Source of the DNA: Thermodesulfobacteriaceae bacterium UBA6232
GTDB lineage: Bacteria; Desulfobacterota; Thermodesulfobacteria; Thermodesulfobacteriales; Thermodesulfobacteriaceae
DNA: 44,530 nucleotides
NCBI GenBank assembly: GCA_002441555.1
Contig: DJWK01000001.1
Location: 1-44,530 of the forward strand
Direction of reading: 5' to 3'
Position numbers and translations under genes: made by a program. The notes below the pieces were generated by a model that saw only the letters and a list, made by a program, of their open reading frames with translations, had not been told where the DNA came from and ran no database searches. The number at the start of each line of letters is the position of its first letter. Position 1 is the first letter of the stretch. Of this stretch, positions 16,666 through 26,067 are shown piece by piece.

Positions 16666-17162
16666 AATAATTTATTTTCAGAAAAGGCTTTTATTTCCTG
16701 CTCTCTAAAAAGAGAGGTTTTTTCCTCACAAATTTCACATATTTTCTTCCCTGATAGTGGGTCAACGAAATCTGGAGCAATCTCACAAAGGGGAATCATG
16801 ACAAAGGCCCTTTCATAAGCACGGGGATGAGGTATCCGTAGAACTTCTCCCTCTATTTTAACATTTTCATAAAAAATTATATCAAGATCAATGGGTCTAT
16901 CAGAAATATTTTGGGTTTTTCTTCTTCCCATTTGAAACTCAATCTTTTTTAACTCAATAAAAAGGGCATAAGGGGAGAGTGAGGTTCTAAGTTTCAAAAC
17001 CAGATTTAAAAACCTATTGGGAGTTTTAAAATATAGAGGAGCTGTTTCATAAATTGTAGATATCTTTTCAAAAAAAAGGGGAAGTGCTTTTAATAACTGA
17101 AGAGCCCTCTTCAAATTGGCTAAGCGATCTCCTAAATTGGTACCTAAAGAAAGATATACAAC
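16662..17162 (-). CDS. folK: FolK, 6-hydroxymethyl-7,8-dihydropterin pyrophosphokinase; start codon unusual
   Basis: An enzyme of folate synthesis that transfers pyrophosphate from ATP to hydroxymethyl-dihydropterin. The domain includes the N-terminal strand VVYLSLGTNLGDRLANL, then NRFLNLV, GRRKTQNISDRPIDLDIIFY (substrate/Mg site) and the late PHPRAYERAFVMIPL. The conserved N-terminus is encoded up to 17162, two bases after the dapL stop, but contains no ATG, GTG or TTG before an in-frame stop inside dapL. The only standard start, a TTG at 17114, would delete the essential first strand and GTNLGD. Either a non-standard start is used or a base is missing. The upper coordinate is therefore a best estimate (~166 residues). 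Confidence 0.85.
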   Translation of the reverse strand, partial: VVYLSLGTNLGDRLANLKRALQLLKALPLFFEKISTIYETAPLYFKTPNRFLNLVLKLRTSLSPYALFIELKKIEFQMGRRKTQNISDRPIDLDIIFYENVKIEGEVLRIPHPRAYERAFVMIPLCEIAPDFVDPLSGKKICEICEEKTSLFREQEIKAFSENKLL

Positions 17163-17164
17163 CT

Positions 17165-18325
17165 TTAATTCTTCAGGGTAGAAAGTCTTTTTATCGCTTC
17201 TTTTAATCTTTCAACTCCCACAGTCAAAGCTATTCTAAAATAGCCCTCTCCAGAAGCACCAAATCCATTTCCAGGAGTAACCACAATAGCAAGCTCCTTT
17301 AAAAGCTTTTTGCAAAATTCAGAAGAGGTATAACCCTCTGGCACTTTCACCCAAAGATAAAAGGTGGCTTTAGGTGTTTTAAATTCAAACCCAAGGTTTT
17401 TTAATTCCTCAGTTAAAAAGTTTCTTCTTTCTTCAAAAACCTTTCTTAAGGGCGGGACTATTTCTTCAAGATGCGAAAGGGCATAAGCCCCTGCCTCCTG
17501 AATGGCAGTAAAAACTCCTGAATCAATGTTGCTTTTAACCTTGGCAAGAGCCTGAACAATCTCTTTTCTTCCAACAGCAAAACCTATTCTCCAGCCAGTC
17601 ATACAAAAAGTTTTGGAAAGACTGTGAAATTCAATAGCTACCTCTTTAGCGCCATCAACCTCAAAAATACTGAGAGGAGGTTCTTCATAATAAAGTTCCA
17701 CATAGGCTGCATCACAGGCCACAACAAAATCATATTTTTTTGCAAGGGCTATGACATCCTTATAAAATTCCTTAGTTGCACAGGCCCCTGTGGGATTGTT
17801 GGGATAGTTCAACCAGAGGATTTTGGTTTTTCTCAAAATCTCTTCGGGTATTCTTCCAAAATCAGGCAAAAACTCATTTTCCCAAGTAAGGGGCATATAA
17901 TAGGGTTCTCCGTCGGTGAAGATGGTTCCGAGATGATATACAGGATAAGCAGGATCAGGGCATAAAACCACTTCCCCTGGATTCACAAAAGCAATGGGAA
18001 AATGGGCAATTCCTTCTTTAGATCCTATCAGAGCAAGCACTTCGCCCTCGGGATCAAAGTCCACCCCAAATCGCCTTTTCATATATTCTGAACAGGCTTT
18101 ACGGAAAAAAAGACTTCCTGGATTAGCAGGATATCTATGATATTCGGCCTTTTCTAAAGCCCTTTTAGCTACCTCTACAATTTCCTTAGGTGTGGGAATA
18201 TCAGGGTCTCCAATTCCAAGATCTATTACATCAGCTCCTTCTTTGATTTTCTCATTTTTAAGCCTGTCAAGTTCAACAAATAGATAAGGAGGGATTTTTT
18301 TTAGTCTTTCTGAAATTTCTACCAT
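17165..18325 (-). CDS. dapL: LL-diaminopimelate aminotransferase-type PLP enzyme
   Basis: A 386-residue fold-type I aminotransferase. It has YHRYPANPGS, LNYPNNPTGA (carboxylate binding), DAAYVEL and the PLP-lysine segment SLSKTFCMTGWRIGFAVG. The whole reads like bacterial DapL, which makes LL-diaminopimelate from tetrahydrodipicolinate for lysine and peptidoglycan synthesis; another class I aspartate-type aminotransferase is the main alternative. GGAGG lies 5 bases before the ATG at 18325, so that start is preferred over the TTG at 18337. It sits 19 bases after ino1, and folK follows after 2 bases. Confidence 0.85.
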   Translation of the reverse strand: MVEISERLKKIPPYLFVELDRLKNEKIKEGADVIDLGIGDPDIPTPKEIVEVAKRALEKAEYHRYPANPGSLFFRKACSEYMKRRFGVDFDPEGEVLALIGSKEGIAHFPIAFVNPGEVVLCPDPAYPVYHLGTIFTDGEPYYMPLTWENEFLPDFGRIPEEILRKTKILWLNYPNNPTGACATKEFYKDVIALAKKYDFVVACDAAYVELYYEEPPLSIFEVDGAKEVAIEFHSLSKTFCMTGWRIGFAVGRKEIVQALAKVKSNIDSGVFTAIQEAGAYALSHLEEIVPPLRKVFEERRNFLTEELKNLGFEFKTPKATFYLWVKVPEGYTSSEFCKKLLKELAIVVTPGNGFGASGEGYFRIALTVGVERLKEAIKRLSTLKN

Positions 18326-18344
18326 ATAAACCTCCAATTTATAC

Positions 18345-19451
18345 TTATCTTTCCCTTTTTCCCTCTATGAATTCAAGGACCATTTGTTTTGCAATATGGT
18401 CGGGATATTGTTTAGGAGGGTGTTTCATGGTATAGGCAGAAATGGAAAGCAAAGGACCTCCTATTCCGCGATCTTTAGCAAGTTTGGCGCATCTTATAGC
18501 ATCAATGGCTGAACCTGCAGAATTAGGCGAATCTTCAACCTCAAGCTTTACTTCAACTGACATGGGCACCCCGCCAAAGTGTTCTCCTTCAATACGAATA
18601 TAGGCTATCTTTTTATCCTTAAGCCAGGGAACCCAATCAGAAGGACCGATGTGAATGTTTTCCCAGCCTATGTCATAGGGAATAAGGCTTGATACAGCCT
18701 CAGTCTTGGAAATCTTTTTTGTGGCAAGCCTTCCTCTTTCAAGCATATTTAAAAAATCAGTATTTCCGCCAAAATTCAATTGATAAGTCCTTTTTATGGG
18801 AATACCTCTATCCACAAAGAGTTGAACAAGGGTTCTGTGAAGAATGGTAGCACCAAGCTGGCTTTTTATATCGTCTCCCACAGCGGGAATTCCTTCCTTT
18901 TCAAAACGGGCTCCCCACTCAGGATCAGAAACAATAAAAGTGGGCATGGCATTAACAAAGGCAACCCCTGCTTTTAAACAGGCTTCAGCATAAAATCTCG
19001 CAGCTCTCTCAGAACCAACAGGAACATAACTTATAAGAACATCGGCCTGGGTCTCCTTCAAAACAGAAACGATATCCTCAAGCTCATCCTCTTTTTCATT
19101 GGCAAGAACAAAGCTCTTTTCAGGTGGATAATCCTTCATGTGTTCTGCATAGCCATCTTCAATCTTTCCCATGCGAACCTTTACCCCAAGCTTTGGAACT
19201 TCTGGATAAAATATGGTGGTGCAATTGGGCGGAGCAAAAATGGCCTCAGAGACATCCTTCCCAACCTTTCTTGCATCAATATCCCAAGCAGCAACAATTT
19301 CAATATCAGAGGGTTTATATCCCCCAACCTCTGGAAACATAAGGCCTTTAAGATCCTCTAAGGTTTTATCTCTGTAATAAAAAATTCCCTGAACAAGAGA
19401 ACTTGCACAATTCCCCACTCCAACAATGGCAAGCCTCACCTTTTTAGACAT
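18345..19451 (-). CDS. ino1: myo-Inositol-1-phosphate synthase (Ino1)
   Basis: A 368-residue NAD-dependent enzyme converting glucose 6-phosphate to inositol 1-phosphate. It has the N-terminal Rossmann motif IVGVGNCASSLVQG, SYVPVGSERAARFYAEACL, GDDIKSQLGATILHRTL and LNFGGNTDF, matching the short bacterial/archaeal MIPS type. AGGGGGA lies 8 bases before the ATG. In thermophiles inositol phosphate can feed inositol lipids or the solute di-inositol phosphate; which applies here is not shown. An IMPase-type phosphatase that could act next is at 471-1694. The gene lies 60 bases after gyrA. Confidence 0.93.
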   Translation of the reverse strand: MSKKVRLAIVGVGNCASSLVQGIFYYRDKTLEDLKGLMFPEVGGYKPSDIEIVAAWDIDARKVGKDVSEAIFAPPNCTTIFYPEVPKLGVKVRMGKIEDGYAEHMKDYPPEKSFVLANEKEDELEDIVSVLKETQADVLISYVPVGSERAARFYAEACLKAGVAFVNAMPTFIVSDPEWGARFEKEGIPAVGDDIKSQLGATILHRTLVQLFVDRGIPIKRTYQLNFGGNTDFLNMLERGRLATKKISKTEAVSSLIPYDIGWENIHIGPSDWVPWLKDKKIAYIRIEGEHFGGVPMSVEVKLEVEDSPNSAGSAIDAIRCAKLAKDRGIGGPLLSISAYTMKHPPKQYPDHIAKQMVLEFIEGKRER

Positions 19452-19511
19452 TTTTATTTCCCCCTGAATAATTTCCCTTAAAAAATAACATAATTTTTCT
19501 CTATTACAATT

Positions 19512-21914
19512 TTATTTTCTTGAATTTGATAAGATTTTAGCAACTCCTGTTACGGTTTCACCAGGAAGCAAAGTTATAAGCCTCACCCCTTTGGTGCTTC
19601 TTCCCTGAAGGGGTATCTCCTTTTCCTCAATTCTTATACTTTTTCCTGAGGATGAAAAAATTATAATCTCCTCTCCTTCCTTTAGAACTTCTGCTCCGGA
19701 GAGAAAACCCGTTTTTTCGGTTAAAGCATGCACAGTTATTCCCTTTCCACCCCTTCCCTGAAGGCGAAATTCCTTTATAGGAGTTTTTTTACCAAAACCT
19801 TTTTCTGTAATGGTAAAAAGATAGGCTCCTTTCTCTACTTTGAGTAAAGCAATCACTTCATCCTTTTCATCAAGCCTTATACCAATAACTCCTTCTGCCT
19901 GCCTTCCCATAGCCCTTACATCCTCTTCATTAAAATGAAGAGCAAGCCCCCTTTTGGTAATAAGAATCAAGCTCTCCTTTCCAGTGGTAACCGCACCATC
20001 AATAAGTTCATCCTCCTTTTTAAGATTAATTACTATGCTTCCGCTTTTCCTTAAACCCTTTAGATCTTCAAAGGAAAGCTTTTTCACCATCCCTTTTTTT
20101 GTTGCAAGAAAGAGATATCCCTTCTTCTCAAAGGGTAAAAGAAAGGAAACCTCACCCTCAAAGGATGTTATAAAGTTTTTGATATGGGTGCCTTTGGTCT
20201 GTCTTCCAGAAAGGGGAATCTGTTTTAAATCCAGAGGATAAACCTTGCCCTCTTTGGTAAAAACGAGGATTTCTCTTTCTGAATCAGTTTGAAGGGCTGT
20301 TTTTAATCTCTCTTCCCCGGAAAAAGCGAAAACACCTTTTCCGCCTCTTTTTTGAGAAGAAAACTGCTCTAAAGAGATTTTTCTTATATAACCCTCTTCA
20401 CTGACAACAAGAATAACCTCTTCAACAGGCCTTTCTTCTTCAAGAATCTCAATATCCCTTTCAAGAATCTTGGTTCTTCTTTCGTCTCCATAGCGCTCTT
20501 TTATTTCTTTTAATTCCTCTTCAAGAACGGTAAGCAAGGTGGGCTCATGGGTAAGTATTTTTTCATAGTAACTTATGGCCCTCTTCAGCTCTTCATATTC
20601 AAGAAGAATCTTTTCCCTTTCAAGGGCAGTAAGTCTCTGAAGCCTTAAGTTTAAAATTTCCTGGGCCTGAACTTCTGTAAAGCCAAATCTCTGAATTAGT
20701 CTATCTTTAGCAGTTTTTGGGGTGTCTGAGCTTTTTATAAGTTCAATAATTTCATCAAGATGTTGAAGGGCTTTTAAGAAGCCCTCTAAGATATGGGCCC
20801 TCTCCCGGGCCTTTCTCAGATCATATTGGGTGCGCCTTATAATAACGGTTCTTCTCCAGTTAAGAAAATGCTGAAGCATTTCCTTGAGATTGAGAACCTC
20901 GGGTCGCCCCTGAACCAGAGCAAGAAAAATAATTCCAAAGCTTGTCTCAAGGGGGGTTGCAGAAAAGAGTTCTCTTGCAATGGTGTGAGGAGCCTGTGAC
21001 CACTCCTTTTTCAACTCAACCACAACCCTTATTCCTTCTCTGTCAGATTCATCCCTTATATCAGCAATACCCTCTATTTTTTTGTCCCTTACAAGTTCTG
21101 CTATCTTTTCCACAACCTTGGCCTTATTTACCTGATAAGGAATCTCGGTAAAAACCAGCTTCACTTTGTCTTTTTCTTTTTCAACTTTATATTTGGCCCG
21201 AAGCTTTATAATGCCCTTTCCTGTTTCATAGGCCTTTTTTATGCCGTCAATTCCCACTATATAAGCCCCAGTGGGAAAATCTGGCCCCTTTATATATTGC
21301 ATAAGATCAGCCACAGTAAGCTCAGGATTCCTGAGAAGTGCTATAAGGGCATCTATTACCTCGGAGAGATTATGAGGGGGAATATTGGTTGCCATACCAA
21401 CAGCAATACCAGAGGATCCATTAATGAGCAAATTGGGAATCCTTGAAGGTAAAACTACAGGTTCTTTAAGGGTGTTGTCATAATTAGGTACAAATTCAAC
21501 GGTTTCTTTATCAATATCTGCGAGAAGTTCGTGAGCAAGGCGGGTAAGTCTCACCTCGGTGTAGCGCATCTGGGCTGGAGCATCTCCATCGATGGAACCA
21601 AAATTCCCCTGACCGTCAATTAAGGGATACCTCATGGTAAAATCTTGGGCCATCCTCACTATGGCCTCATAAACCGGCATATCTCCATGGGGATGATATT
21701 TTCCGATAACCTCACCCACAACCCTTGCACTTTTTCTATAGGGCTTATTCCAGTCATTTCCCGTTTCATACATGGCATAAAGAATGCGCCTTTGAACAGG
21801 TTTCAGCCCATCCCTTACATCAGGAAGGGCTCTTCCTACAATCACACTCATAGCATAATCTAAATAACTCTCTTTAAGCTCTTCTTCTAAGGAAACAACC
21901 ACTACTTCACCCAT
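19512..21914 (-). CDS. gyrA: GyrA, DNA gyrase subunit A
   Basis: An 800-residue type IIA topoisomerase subunit that cuts and reseals DNA. The N-terminal breakage domain has catalytic Y118 (QMRYTE). The C-terminal DNA-wrapping pinwheel contains the GyrA box QKRGGKG, which marks it as gyrase rather than ParC. The quinolone-determining region reads HPHGDMPVYE: E. coli Ser83 and Asp87 correspond to Met79 and Glu83 here, an unusual natural state. gyrB is not in the window. It follows plsC by 11 bases in the long operon. Confidence 0.95.
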   Translation of the reverse strand: MGEVVVVSLEEELKESYLDYAMSVIVGRALPDVRDGLKPVQRRILYAMYETGNDWNKPYRKSARVVGEVIGKYHPHGDMPVYEAIVRMAQDFTMRYPLIDGQGNFGSIDGDAPAQMRYTEVRLTRLAHELLADIDKETVEFVPNYDNTLKEPVVLPSRIPNLLINGSSGIAVGMATNIPPHNLSEVIDALIALLRNPELTVADLMQYIKGPDFPTGAYIVGIDGIKKAYETGKGIIKLRAKYKVEKEKDKVKLVFTEIPYQVNKAKVVEKIAELVRDKKIEGIADIRDESDREGIRVVVELKKEWSQAPHTIARELFSATPLETSFGIIFLALVQGRPEVLNLKEMLQHFLNWRRTVIIRRTQYDLRKARERAHILEGFLKALQHLDEIIELIKSSDTPKTAKDRLIQRFGFTEVQAQEILNLRLQRLTALEREKILLEYEELKRAISYYEKILTHEPTLLTVLEEELKEIKERYGDERRTKILERDIEILEEERPVEEVILVVSEEGYIRKISLEQFSSQKRGGKGVFAFSGEERLKTALQTDSEREILVFTKEGKVYPLDLKQIPLSGRQTKGTHIKNFITSFEGEVSFLLPFEKKGYLFLATKKGMVKKLSFEDLKGLRKSGSIVINLKKEDELIDGAVTTGKESLILITKRGLALHFNEEDVRAMGRQAEGVIGIRLDEKDEVIALLKVEKGAYLFTITEKGFGKKTPIKEFRLQGRGGKGITVHALTEKTGFLSGAEVLKEGEEIIIFSSSGKSIRIEEKEIPLQGRSTKGVRLITLLPGETVTGVAKILSNSRK

Positions 21915-21925
21915 TTTTCCCCTCT

Positions 21926-22642
21926 TTAAGCTTTTATTTTTTCAAGCCCCTTAAGAAGGGCTTCTCTTACCTTTTGTAATAAAAGGGTCTTATCCTTCAA
22001 GGTAAGGCCTGATACCTCAATTACAGGCCCTATGTAAACTTTAACCTCCCTTTTTTTTAGTTTCATCCAGAGACTTCCCTTGGGGAGAATCTCAATGGTT
22101 CCCCAGATGGCAACTGGACAAACAGGAACCTCAGCTTTTATGGGAATAAGGAAACCGCCTATCTTAAAGGGAAGCAACTCCCCAGTTTTGCTTCTCGTTC
22201 CTTCGGGAAAAACCACCAGTGAAAAGCCCTCCTTTAATTTTTCAACACAGGCAAGTAAACTTTTAAGCCCTTCCTTGGGATCCTCCCTCTCAACAGGTAC
22301 ATAGCCAAGGGCTTTAATCCCCCAGCCAAAAAAGGGAATATCAAAGAGGCTCTTTTTAGCAAGAAAGCGAATGTTATAATCTTTTAAAACACTTTCAAGC
22401 ACAGGGATATCAAGCTGGCTTTGATGATTGCACATAAAAACATAGTTTTTCCCTTTTTGCGGCCATTCTTCAGCAAAAACTCTTATCTTTATTCCAAGAA
22501 TTTTAAGCAAAAGTTCACACCAGAGCCTTGCCCAAAAATGCCTTTTTGTAATTATGGCAAGAGTTCCAAAAAGGGGAACCGTTATAATTATATAAATCCA
22601 CAAAAGGAAATTTCTAAAAATCTCTGATATTTTGGATAACAT
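21926..22642 (-). CDS. plsC: PlsC, 1-acylglycerol-3-phosphate acyltransferase
   Basis: A 238-residue inner-membrane enzyme that adds the second acyl chain to lysophosphatidic acid. It has an N-terminal membrane segment (LWIYIIITVPLFGTLAII), the catalytic NHQSQLD (NHx4D) and the glycerol-phosphate motif FPEGTRSKTG. Length is normal. It starts 1 base after trpG ends and precedes gyrA by 11 bases. Confidence 0.93.
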   Translation of the reverse strand: MLSKISEIFRNFLLWIYIIITVPLFGTLAIITKRHFWARLWCELLLKILGIKIRVFAEEWPQKGKNYVFMCNHQSQLDIPVLESVLKDYNIRFLAKKSLFDIPFFGWGIKALGYVPVEREDPKEGLKSLLACVEKLKEGFSLVVFPEGTRSKTGELLPFKIGGFLIPIKAEVPVCPVAIWGTIEILPKGSLWMKLKKREVKVYIGPVIEVSGLTLKDKTLLLQKVREALLKGLEKIKA

Positions 22643-22643
22643 T

Positions 22644-23306
22644 TCAGCAGGAAATAAAGTTCCTTAAAAGTCTTACCCCTTCTGGAATTTCATCACTCCC
22701 AAAGTCCCATTCAATAGGTGGCTTTTTAAGCTTCATCCAGGAAGAAAGGGAGGTTCCAATGGATTCGGGATGGAATTGAACCCCTTCTAAGGCGTAAGTT
22801 TTGTGTCTTATACCCATAATTTCTCCGTCTTCACTTCTTGCAGAGATCTCAAAGTCCACAGGAAGGCTTTCGGGATCAACGGCAAGGGAATGATAACGCA
22901 TGGCTGAAAAAGGATTGGGAAGTCCCTGAAATACGCCCTTTCCGTCATGATAAATTTGGGAGACCTTTCCGTGCATAAGTCTTTTTGCTCTAATTATCCT
23001 TCCTCCAAAGGCATAGGCCATGCATTGATGGCCAAGACAGACTCCAAGAATGGGAATCTTTCCTGCAAAAGTTCTGATTATGTCAACAGAAAGCCCAGAT
23101 TCCTTAGGAGTGCAAGGGCCCGGAGAGATGATAATGTGACTGGGAGAAAGTTCTTCAATCTTTTCAAGGGTTATTTCATCATTCCTATAAACAAAAACAT
23201 CTCCTTGCCAGAGCCTTTCAACCATAATTCCCACAAGCTGAACAAGATTATAAGTAAAGGAATCATAATTGTCTATTACCAAAACCTTTTTAAAGGCTTT
23301 TTTCAT
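22644..23306 (-). CDS. trpG: TrpG, anthranilate synthase glutamine amidotransferase subunit
   Basis: A 220-residue class I glutaminase that supplies ammonia to TrpE. It has IDNYDSFTYNL at the start, the oxyanion strand SPGPCTP, the nucleophile in GVCLGHQCMAYAFGG and the catalytic H-x-E in VQFHPES. The start ATG overlaps the trpE stop by 4 bases. In many bacteria the same protein also serves PabB in folate synthesis; that could apply here because folK lies in the same run, but this is inference. Confidence 0.93.
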   Translation of the reverse strand: MKKAFKKVLVIDNYDSFTYNLVQLVGIMVERLWQGDVFVYRNDEITLEKIEELSPSHIIISPGPCTPKESGLSVDIIRTFAGKIPILGVCLGHQCMAYAFGGRIIRAKRLMHGKVSQIYHDGKGVFQGLPNPFSAMRYHSLAVDPESLPVDFEISARSEDGEIMGIRHKTYALEGVQFHPESIGTSLSSWMKLKKPPIEWDFGSDEIPEGVRLLRNFISC

Positions 23307-24790
23307 AGAAAATAGCCCTCTTCAAAGAGCTTTAGAGCCCTTTCAAGGGCTTTGGCTTTGTTTATGGTTTCCTCAAACTCCCTTTCCGGAACGGAGTCTG
23401 CTACAATTCCTGCTCCTGCCTGTAAATATAAACGATTTTTTTTCTGAAAAAAGGTTCTTATGGTGATACAAAAATCCATATTCTGAGAAAAGCCAAAATA
23501 ACCCACAGCCCCTGCATAGGGGCCTCTTGCCTTTCCCTCAAGCTCAGAAATTATCTCCATAGCCCGGATTTTCGGTGCCCCAGAGACAGTGCCAGCAGGG
23601 AAACAGGCCCTAAAGGCTGAAAACATATCCTCCCCATCCTTCAAAATCCCCCTAACCCCTGAAACAAGATGCATCACATGGGAATATCTCTCAACTACAA
23701 GAAGCTCATATACCTCAACTGTTCCATATCTGGAAACCCTTCCAAGGTCATTTCTCCCAAGATCAACAAGCATAATGTGTTCGGCAAGCTCCTTTTCGTC
23801 GTGCTTTAACTCCTCTTCCAGGGCAAGGTCTTCTTCCTCAGTTAAACCCCTCCTTCTTGTTCCGGCAATGGGCCTTGTTTCAACCACTTTGTCTTCAACC
23901 CTTACAAGAATCTCAGGGGAGGCCCCAATAAGAATTTCATCTTCAAGACGAAGATAAAACATATAGGGAGAGGGATTAATTTTTCTTAATCCGCGATAGA
24001 GATAAAATGAGGTATAGGGATTTTCAAAAATTTCATCTTCCACCAAAAATCTTTGCGAAAGAACCACCTGAATAACATCCCCAGCTGAAATATAATCCTT
24101 AGCCTTTAAAACCATTTCAAGAAATTTGTTTTTCTCAATCTCATTGACAAGGGTTAATCTTTTTTTAAGCCTTGGAATTTTTAATTTTTTCTTTTTCAAA
24201 GAGTTAATAAAACCTTTTAGCTCCCTCTTGGCTTCATAATAAAGTTTTTCTGCGTTTCCATCATTCGCTAAAAGGAGTTGAAGGATAATATAAGAATGTC
24301 TTAGACGATCATAAATAAGAAGTTTTCTTGGAAAGATAAAATATAGATCGTGAAAATTAAGGGTATCTTCAGCCCTTGGGACCCTTTTTTCAAAAAAGGA
24401 GACCATTTCATAGGCTATATATCCAACTGCTCCACCCCAGAAACGGGGCAAATCCTTAATTATATGGGTTTTAAATTGGGAAAGAAGATTTTTTAATTCA
24501 GAAAGGGGGTCCTCGGAAAAAAAAGTGTTTTCTTTTATTCCTGAAATTTCAACTTTATTTCCCTTGCTTTTGAAAATCAAAAAGGGATCAAAGCCGATAA
24601 AACTGAAGCGGGCCCATTTTTCAGGACCCTCCATACTCTCCAAAAGAAAGATATGCCTTTCTCCGTCAAAGAGTTTATAAAAAAGGGAAAGGGGGGTTTC
24701 GAGATCCGCTGGTATCTCCGTATAAAGGGGAATGAGATTGTAGGTCTCTGAAAACTTTAAAAATTCAGTCTTTTCTGGATAGATTCTCAC
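23303..24790 (-). CDS. trpE: TrpE, anthranilate synthase component I
   Basis: A 495-residue chorismate-using enzyme for the first committed step of tryptophan synthesis. LLES near residue 50 is the tryptophan-feedback site. The catalytic part has GDVIQVVLSQRF, RPIAGTRRRG, DEKELAEHIMLVDLGRNDLGRV and GTVSGAPKIRAMEII, all typical of TrpE rather than PabB. Stop and start codons overlap by 4 bases with both hisS (upstream) and trpG (downstream), so there is no room for a leader-peptide attenuator directly before it. Confidence 0.95.
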   Translation of the reverse strand: MRIYPEKTEFLKFSETYNLIPLYTEIPADLETPLSLFYKLFDGERHIFLLESMEGPEKWARFSFIGFDPFLIFKSKGNKVEISGIKENTFFSEDPLSELKNLLSQFKTHIIKDLPRFWGGAVGYIAYEMVSFFEKRVPRAEDTLNFHDLYFIFPRKLLIYDRLRHSYIILQLLLANDGNAEKLYYEAKRELKGFINSLKKKKLKIPRLKKRLTLVNEIEKNKFLEMVLKAKDYISAGDVIQVVLSQRFLVEDEIFENPYTSFYLYRGLRKINPSPYMFYLRLEDEILIGASPEILVRVEDKVVETRPIAGTRRRGLTEEEDLALEEELKHDEKELAEHIMLVDLGRNDLGRVSRYGTVEVYELLVVERYSHVMHLVSGVRGILKDGEDMFSAFRACFPAGTVSGAPKIRAMEIISELEGKARGPYAGAVGYFGFSQNMDFCITIRTFFQKKNRLYLQAGAGIVADSVPEREFEETINKAKALERALKLFEEGYFL

Positions 24791-26067
24791 TGCGAGGTCC
24801 CCGAAAGACGCTCAAAAAGTTCGTTAATAAAAAGCTTTTCTTGGGTTCCCCTTTTCATATCTTTTAAAACAATTTTATCTTCCTTTAATTCCTCTTCCCC
24901 CAAAATCAAAACAAAGGAAGCTCCCAGTTTGTCAGCCTCGCGAAGCATGGCTTTAAGGCTTCTATCTTCAAAGAAGGCAGAAATTTTTATACCCTTATCT
25001 CTCAAATCATTTATAAGGCTTAACCCTCTAAGCTTTGCTTCTTCTCCAAGGGGAATAAGTACTGCATTAGGTTTAAGTTCCTCTGAAAGGTGCTCTGGCA
25101 AATCTTTTTCTCCGAAGATACAGAGGGCCCATCTTTCAAGGCCTATGGCAAAACCCGTTGCAGGAAGCTCAGGGCCTCCAAGCTCTTTAATTAAAAAATC
25201 ATATCTTCCCCCGGCACATACGGTATCCTGCGCCCCGAGGCCCTCTCCCTTTATCTCAAAAATGGTCCTTACATAATAATCAAGCCCGCGAACAAGATAA
25301 GGATTTATTACATAGAGAATTTTTCTCTCTTCAAGAAGGCTCTTTATAGCCTCAAAATGCCCCTTACACTCTTTGCACCAGAACTCAGAAATAGCCCTAA
25401 GACCTCTTACCACCTCTTTGCACTGTTCCTTTTTACAGTCAAGGATCCTCAATGGATTCCTTGAAAGCCTTTCTTTACAGGTTTCGCAAAGTCTTTCTTT
25501 TTCTTTCTCAAGGGCTTGCAAAAGATATTCCCTGAAAGCAGGTCTGCAGGCAGGACAGCCAAGACTGTTTATCTCCAAAGTAAAGGGATCTTTATCTTGA
25601 GATAGGGGTTTTTTTAAGATTTTTAAAGCAAGCTCAAGGAGTTCAACCTCATAATAGGGTGTAAGATTTCCCATAAATTCTACATCTATCTGAAAGAACT
25701 CCCTTAGTCTTCCCTTTTGAGGCCTTTCATGACGAAACATAGGCCCGACAAAAAAGAATTTTAGAGGTTTAGGTCTCATATACAGGCCGTGCTCTATCAC
25801 CATTCTGCAAATTCCAGCTGTGGCCTCCGGCCTAAGGGTTAAAAGCTCTTTGTTTCTGTCTTCAAAAGTATAGGTCTCCTTCTGAACAATATCTGTTACC
25901 TCACCAATTGAGCGCACAAAGAGCTCAGTCTTTTCAAGAACAGGTATCTTTATTTCCTGAAAGTTTGCAAGTTTAAGTTCCCTTCTTGCAAGCTCAATAA
26001 GATATTGATATTTTATAGCCTCTTCTGGAAGCCAGTCTTTAAACCCTCTTACTGCCTGAAGCTTCAT
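24787..26067 (-). CDS. hisS: HisS, histidyl-tRNA synthetase
   Basis: A 426-residue class II synthetase that charges tRNA-His. It has the N-terminal QAVRGFKDWLP, motif 2 (FFVGPMFRHERPQKGRLREF), the histidine-specific loop RGLDYYVRTIFEI, motif 3 (GFAIGLERW) and a C-terminal anticodon-binding domain. An insertion carries paired cysteines (CPAC, CETC, CKEQC and CKEC), probably a zinc-binding element, as in some thermophile and anaerobe HisS enzymes. It overlaps by 4 bases with genes on both sides. Confidence 0.95.
   Translation of the reverse strand: MKLQAVRGFKDWLPEEAIKYQYLIELARRELKLANFQEIKIPVLEKTELFVRSIGEVTDIVQKETYTFEDRNKELLTLRPEATAGICRMVIEHGLYMRPKPLKFFFVGPMFRHERPQKGRLREFFQIDVEFMGNLTPYYEVELLELALKILKKPLSQDKDPFTLEINSLGCPACRPAFREYLLQALEKEKERLCETCKERLSRNPLRILDCKKEQCKEVVRGLRAISEFWCKECKGHFEAIKSLLEERKILYVINPYLVRGLDYYVRTIFEIKGEGLGAQDTVCAGGRYDFLIKELGGPELPATGFAIGLERWALCIFGEKDLPEHLSEELKPNAVLIPLGEEAKLRGLSLINDLRDKGIKISAFFEDRSLKAMLREADKLGASFVLILGEEELKEDKIVLKDMKRGTQEKLFINELFERLSGTSQ

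Noticed and set aside
24787..24850. Trp attenuator before trpE
   Set aside because: trpE overlaps hisS by 4 bases, leaving no leader, and no Trp-rich short frame was seen.
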